From the NCBI GenBank assembly GCA_021234535.1, contig CM037833.1:20125738-20189737 (forward strand): a DNA stretch of 64,000 nucleotides, written 5' to 3'. Source of the stretch: Stichopus chloronotus (taxonomy: Eukaryota; Echinodermata; Holothuroidea; Aspidochirotida; Stichopodidae). The position numbers and the translations under genes are program-made. Under the pieces are notes generated by a model. That model was not told the origin of the DNA. It saw only the letters and a program-made list of their open reading frames with translations, and ran no database searches. Below, piece by piece: positions 55,101 through 61,100 of the stretch (position 1 is its first letter; every line of letters starts with the position of its first letter).

Positions 55101-58100
55101 ATGTCTCCTTTCTACCTCTTCCCCCTCACTTTGTCTTCTTTTTGCACCCCTTTTCTCTTTTTTTGTTTTCATTCATTCGTCTCCACATTTACCCTGTCAT
55201 TATCTCTTTATCTGCTTTTCTACCACTGTTGAAATTCTGCCATTTTCCTATACCCTGGCAGAACTCTGCCTTTCCTTTTTTCCTCCTTTTTATTGTGCCC
55301 TCATCTCTATGCAATCAGTCTCTCTCTACTTCTCTCCTCTCTCTGCCTTTGGTCAGTAATCCTCCTTTTATTCATCTTCTCCATCCTCTCTCCATTTCTT
55401 TTTGCTGCCTCTTGTACAGTATCCAACATCGGTTTGATCCGCCTCCTGTCCGCACCTAACTCCCCTCTTCATCTTCTTTCCTTACCTTTGTCTTCTCCTA
55501 CCTGTCGTCTTGAGTTCACTTCTGTTCATTCTTCACTCATTTCCTTCTTGTCTATTAAGTACTTTCTCTTTAGTTTGCAGTAGTCATCAAGTGTCATCAA
55601 GTTATACTCTCTTTCTTTTTGTCGTCTATCTAAGGTCATCTTAGAAGCATTCAGAGGAACCGGTTACCAGTCAGATATCGCCGTGGACGACATCAGGTTC
55701 TACACAGGCACCTGCCCTCCATCATGTAAGGAACTCCCATTACACATAACAGATGTTTTACGTGCTTGAAACATGTCTCATAAAAAAAAATGAAACGGAT
55801 GCCTTTTAGGACCTAGACATGACTAGCCGTTGTAGCGGGTGACCATTCCATCTTCTCTTAGGTGACATGGTCACATTGAATACTTGGCCGGTGCGGATAC
55901 ATATCGAGCCCATTGAGGTTACCAAAGTTTCAAAATGTGAAGGCAGGAAAAGAAAAAGAGAGAAAATGTCAGATGGTTTTGTAACCGAAGGATGCATTGA
56001 AAATTGAATGTTCTCAGACAGGAAATGCACTTCTCTCACCTCAGAAATGTATGAAAATGCTCCATTGAACAGACATCTCCTACAAAAATGTTATAAGATG
56101 TTAGGACTGCTGAGTATCAGGTATCTATTCAGTGTGCTTCATTTTCTTCCTGATGTGGTAATATGTATTATCATGCAGGGATCGGGCATGTGACAGGTTT
56201 TTAGAAGGACAGTTCCATATGTGTAGTGCAATTGTTTTCAAAGTAATCCCTTTGTGACATCATGTAGAGTTTGTGTTTGCTGTCAGAAATAAAACATCAA
56301 ACTTCACAGAAGAAAGTGATGAACCGTTCCTTGATTCAAGATGTGAGTGGTGTGTGAAGGTTGAAAAAGAATGAAAAAAAAAATCACAATAGACTGAATC
56401 ATGCAAAAAGAAGTAACTTGGCATGTTTATCGTCAGCAGTACTGATGGCAAACATCTCATTTAATTACCTTATTTCTTTGAAACTAGGGGATATTAATAC
56501 AAATAGATACTGATTTATGTATCTCCACGTTTGGTTAGAATCATTTTGCTCAAATTTTAATCCAGTCTAGTCATTATAATTCTTTTGTCAAGTTTCTTGG
56601 GATCCATTCGATTGGGACAACTAGAATTGAGTTTCTCATGTACGCACCATGATTCTCCTCTCTTGCCGCAGCCGACTGTGATTTCGAATTTGACTCCTGT
56701 GGTTACCAGCCCCACCCTCTGAATGACTTCGATTGGACCAGGGTTCAAGGAGAGGATGCGACTACTGACCTCCAGCACGACCACTCGTACGGAACATCTG
56801 CAGGTGAAGTAAAATGAATGCGTCTAAGGTAGACTTCACATTCAGTGGTAGATAATGCTGTCCAAATTTTGGTCAACCGTCAATTTCATGAGTTGCATTC
56901 ATTTCTGTCAACAGTTTATCTGTCATCATTATATGTTTCATTGTTTATATTATGCAGTTGATGTTTTCTTTTCATTGTTTATTTTTGTTTTTAACCTTCA
57001 TTGCTTGGAAAGATTTGCAGTGAATCACCCAACCAGCTCAATATTCTACCCTTGTGTCTATGGTCACAATTTTCCCCTTGCACAAGCTATGGCAAAGCTT
57101 TGTCAGTTTTCACTGTCTGTCTTTCAACACAAACAGCAGGGAGTCCTTTCTTTACATACCAGCACCAGTTTGAATGCACTAAGGTCATGTAAGCTCATGA
57201 CAACATTTCAGTGGCATCAAGTGGTTACTCAGCCTATCAAATTTAATTAAGTTGAGTGTTTTTGATTCTGTTTGCTGAAGGAAATGTCAGGTTTCTACAA
57301 ATCTTGTAAAAGGATAGTTACCTAATGTTGTGTGACAGTCTTTTGGGTTTATGAAGATTCTTGTAATATTGAGAAATAGTACGCACAGTATAAGTAATTG
57401 CCTTTTGTTTTGTAACAAGTTTGTGATTTTAAAGTTTGTAAAGGTCAGATTGTCTTATTTACTTCTCTGAGGCCTATGCTTCACTTTCATGTTTAAATTT
57501 CTCATTTCTTTTTCTTTTCTTTCAGGTCACTACATGTACACCAGCCTCAGCAACCGCCTGCCATATTCCTCTGCTGCCATCGTCAGCGGCTTCTACCCCC
57601 CCACCGACGGGACCTGTGTCAAGTTCTTCCTCGCCCCAGTCGGCGACCTGGACGCGGGCGACCTGAAGGTGAAACAGCTGTCGCCCTCCGGTGTCGAGAC
57701 GGAGCTCGAGACGTTTCCGGCCGGAAGGGTCCATCAGTGGCACATAGGAGAGGTCACTCTATATTCAAATATTCCTAACGAGGTGAGAAGAATGTGCAGT
57801 TTGTCAAAATAACTTGTTGTGTATTAGCTGGCTGCTTGTGTCTTGATATACTCTTGTTTGAAAAGTTAGGAATCTTGTTCTACTACATTTGAGGCAGAGC
57901 GTGCGTCTTCTAGTTTTCAAAGTCAGTCAGAACTGCAGAAACAGGAAAAATCATCGCATAGGACGTAGTTAAGAAGAGGATGAGTTGTTGCAACCTCCTG
58001 CTTACAGAGTGTTTGGAATGTGCTGCAGATCGACAAACAACCTGCAGGTATTATGGACCGAAATTACCCTAAGACAAAACAGACTTTGACCAAGCAATTA

Positions 58101-61100
58101 CCTCCAGTTAATGTGGAGCTTGAGGTCAATTTCATGTCCTTTCTGGCACTCGAGAAGGTCCCGGACGCCCAAAACAAACTGCAGCCAGGACACTTGAGAC
58201 CATTCAGGAAGTATGTTTATGTTTTGAAGAAGACTAGCCAGGAACTTACATTAATTACTGCAACAACACTTCTGTCAGGCAGCCAGTACCAACCTAGTGT
58301 GAAGTAATTCAGCAATGTAATTAAGGCATATTAAAAACTTGATTTAGCACACTGTAAATATTGTGAAAATGATACACAGTTAGTAGAGCTGTACACAAAT
58401 ATTAGGAACAGAAAAACTCTGGAATAGAGTTTGTCATGAAATTCACCTTAAGTGAACAAATTGTCTCAGATTGTCAAATTACAAGAGCAGCGGCGGTGTT
58501 ATGTCCAAGGCCGGGGACACGATGTGAACAAGATCACGGATGGACTTGTGGTTGAGAGTTAGTGAGAGACAAACTGAAAACAGTCCTCTTGGAAGATCTC
58601 AAAAATTATTGTCAAGCAACCCAGATTAAAGTGTGTACTCTCTCTCTCTTTCCAAGTTGCCCAAAAGCTTCAAGTTGAAAATAACTTAGTCTAGTCCTGT
58701 TCTTTGTGGACAAAAGAGTATTGATTTTTTTTTTCGATTTTAATCAAATGACTGGTTACACAGGGAGTGGCCCTCATCTTCGAAGCCAACCGCGAAAACG
58801 GGACGTCCTCCGGCGGCATCGCCATCGACGACATCACAGTGACGACCGGGATCTGTTTTGAGACAGGTGTCTGTTCCTTTGAAAATCTAGATCTCTGCTC
58901 CTGGCAAAACGTGGAGGTGGATGACGACTTCGATTGGATCGTGAAATCCGGCAAGACGCCGTCTTTCGGCACAGGGCCATCTCAGGACCACACTTACGGC
59001 ACTGACTTAGGTGAGTGATCGACGATGTTCGCTGAATGATCTGGGTAATGTCGTGAAAGACAGCTGCTCCGTGAACTCAAGTACGTATTCAACGTGACCG
59101 TTAACTTTTATGGAGGTGTTTATCAACAGGATCTGGTAAATAAATTCAGCTTCTAAAAGATTAAACAAGGGCTCCCCATCCATCTTCTTATATGAAATGC
59201 CCCCTTCTTTTTTCTCGAGCATTGCTTCTAAGGATCATCATTTGCGTGTAGTTATAACAGAAGAAATTTGAAATGCGTTTGCCTTTTGATCCTTACAGAA
59301 AAAAAATCAACGGTTGCTTCGATATGACTTTGCTGTTTCTATTGCACATTTGAAATTGTGCAGGTAACTGCTCGCATCTGTGCCACTCTGCACACGACAT
59401 CTTCATTCCAGCACACAGGGCCCAATTTGTCTGTATGTTCACTTAGCCAAAGGTGCTTTCGTCATTGTTCAGATTTAAGGGTGTTCTGCTTCGCAGGCAA
59501 TATGTCAACATTTTCACACAGCACCTTTTTCTTTGCTCCTAAGCCCCCCCCCCCCCATTGTTTTTGTCTTCCGTTTATCATGTGATTGAACGTTGTTATC
59601 GGGTATATCTTCGCCATGCCACCTGTCAGAGTTTTAGGTCCTTAGCATTTGTTCATGTGGACAATGATGGTCGCCAACTAAACGGTTGAACTCATGGAAC
59701 TATGGTCAGAATGTTCAAAGAGATCGAGGATACTCACAAGGTTCATGTAAACAAAAAAAGTAAACAATGATCGACAAATAGACCTTAAAATACAAATCTT
59801 AGTGTTTAATCAGAGTTGCAGTGTTCAGGCTCATCTACACTACTTCTGTTCCTTTTTGTGATTCTTTTTACGTGCCCTTTTTATTTTTTCCCCATTTTCC
59901 TACAGGAAGCTATGCCTTCATTGAATCCTCTTGGCCCCAGCAAGGTGGGGACATTGCACAGCTCCTGTCACCACTCTTCGACGGGTCATCCACCCGATGC
60001 TTTGACTTCTACTTTCACATGTACGGATCAAAGATGGGTACCCTGAACGTCTATCGCAGGACCGAAGACCTCACCAAGGAGACGGTGTTCACCGTCAGCG
60101 ACAACAAGGGCGACGTATGGCGAAGAGCCCAGGTCGGTCTCACTGACCAGAGTATGATTCCGAGATGGTGGTTTGTCCATCAATGTGTGATATAGCCATC
60201 TTGACTTTATGCCAAGGATTAGTAAATAAACTGTCGATTGCCAAGCCATGGTTAAATTCATGTTGGCTCATCCAAAGTATGGCTGGCTGATCCACTGAAG
60301 GGCTGGCTCCTCCAAAGTAGGGCTGGCTCCTCCAAAGTAGAGTGGGCTCGTTCACAGTTGAGATTTAAAAGAGAATTAATGGAGTCTCTGCTGTAATTTT
60401 CATGAAAATATGCAATTATTCAAATATACGGCTCACACAGTGTTACTTCTCAAATCTGCAGTGAAGTTTGCAGCAAGATTCTATCTTACGATGATTTTCT
60501 GGCCATTAGACTTACGTTGCAAGTTAAAGCTCTTTCATCAATGATTCTCTGAAACTTAATCTCTTCAGCAAACACACTTCACTGAGCTCTGTGAGATGCA
60601 AGAGTTTATTTACATACTGACTAGCTCTGAATTGAACATCCTATCTTGCCACAACTACCTCCACTAGCTGGAGGTCATTGTGTGCACAGCTAAGTGAGAT
60701 GTTTGATTGGTTATGTAATAAATCCACAGTCAGACAGTGGAGGATACTTCTCATCACTCGGTAAAACCAACTAGAAAACCCGCCACACAGCCCATGCGGT
60801 GGGTTTTTAGATGCAACCTAAATCTAATGGCCTTTAAAGAGGCATGGATGCTACAATCTTGGACAAAATTGTTGGGACACTTTGTCATACGTTGCAAATA
60901 TAATACTGATTTTTAGGTGAGAGGATAACATGAAACCTTGCGCCCCTTTCCAATGTTACGCTATAGACGTGAATGTACCCTTTGAGCAGCAATCCTATAG
61001 CCAACATTGAACGGGGGCACGGGGTGTCCCAAGGTATTTTGTCCAAGATTGTAGCTGGTGTCGTCTCTGATACGGTGTGTACGGTTGCAGTTAACTGCAT

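Noticed and set aside
58020..58307. Additional exon in intron 51
   Set aside because: No MAM or LDLa residues; exons 51 and 52 already join in phase 0 with a continuous MAM alignment.
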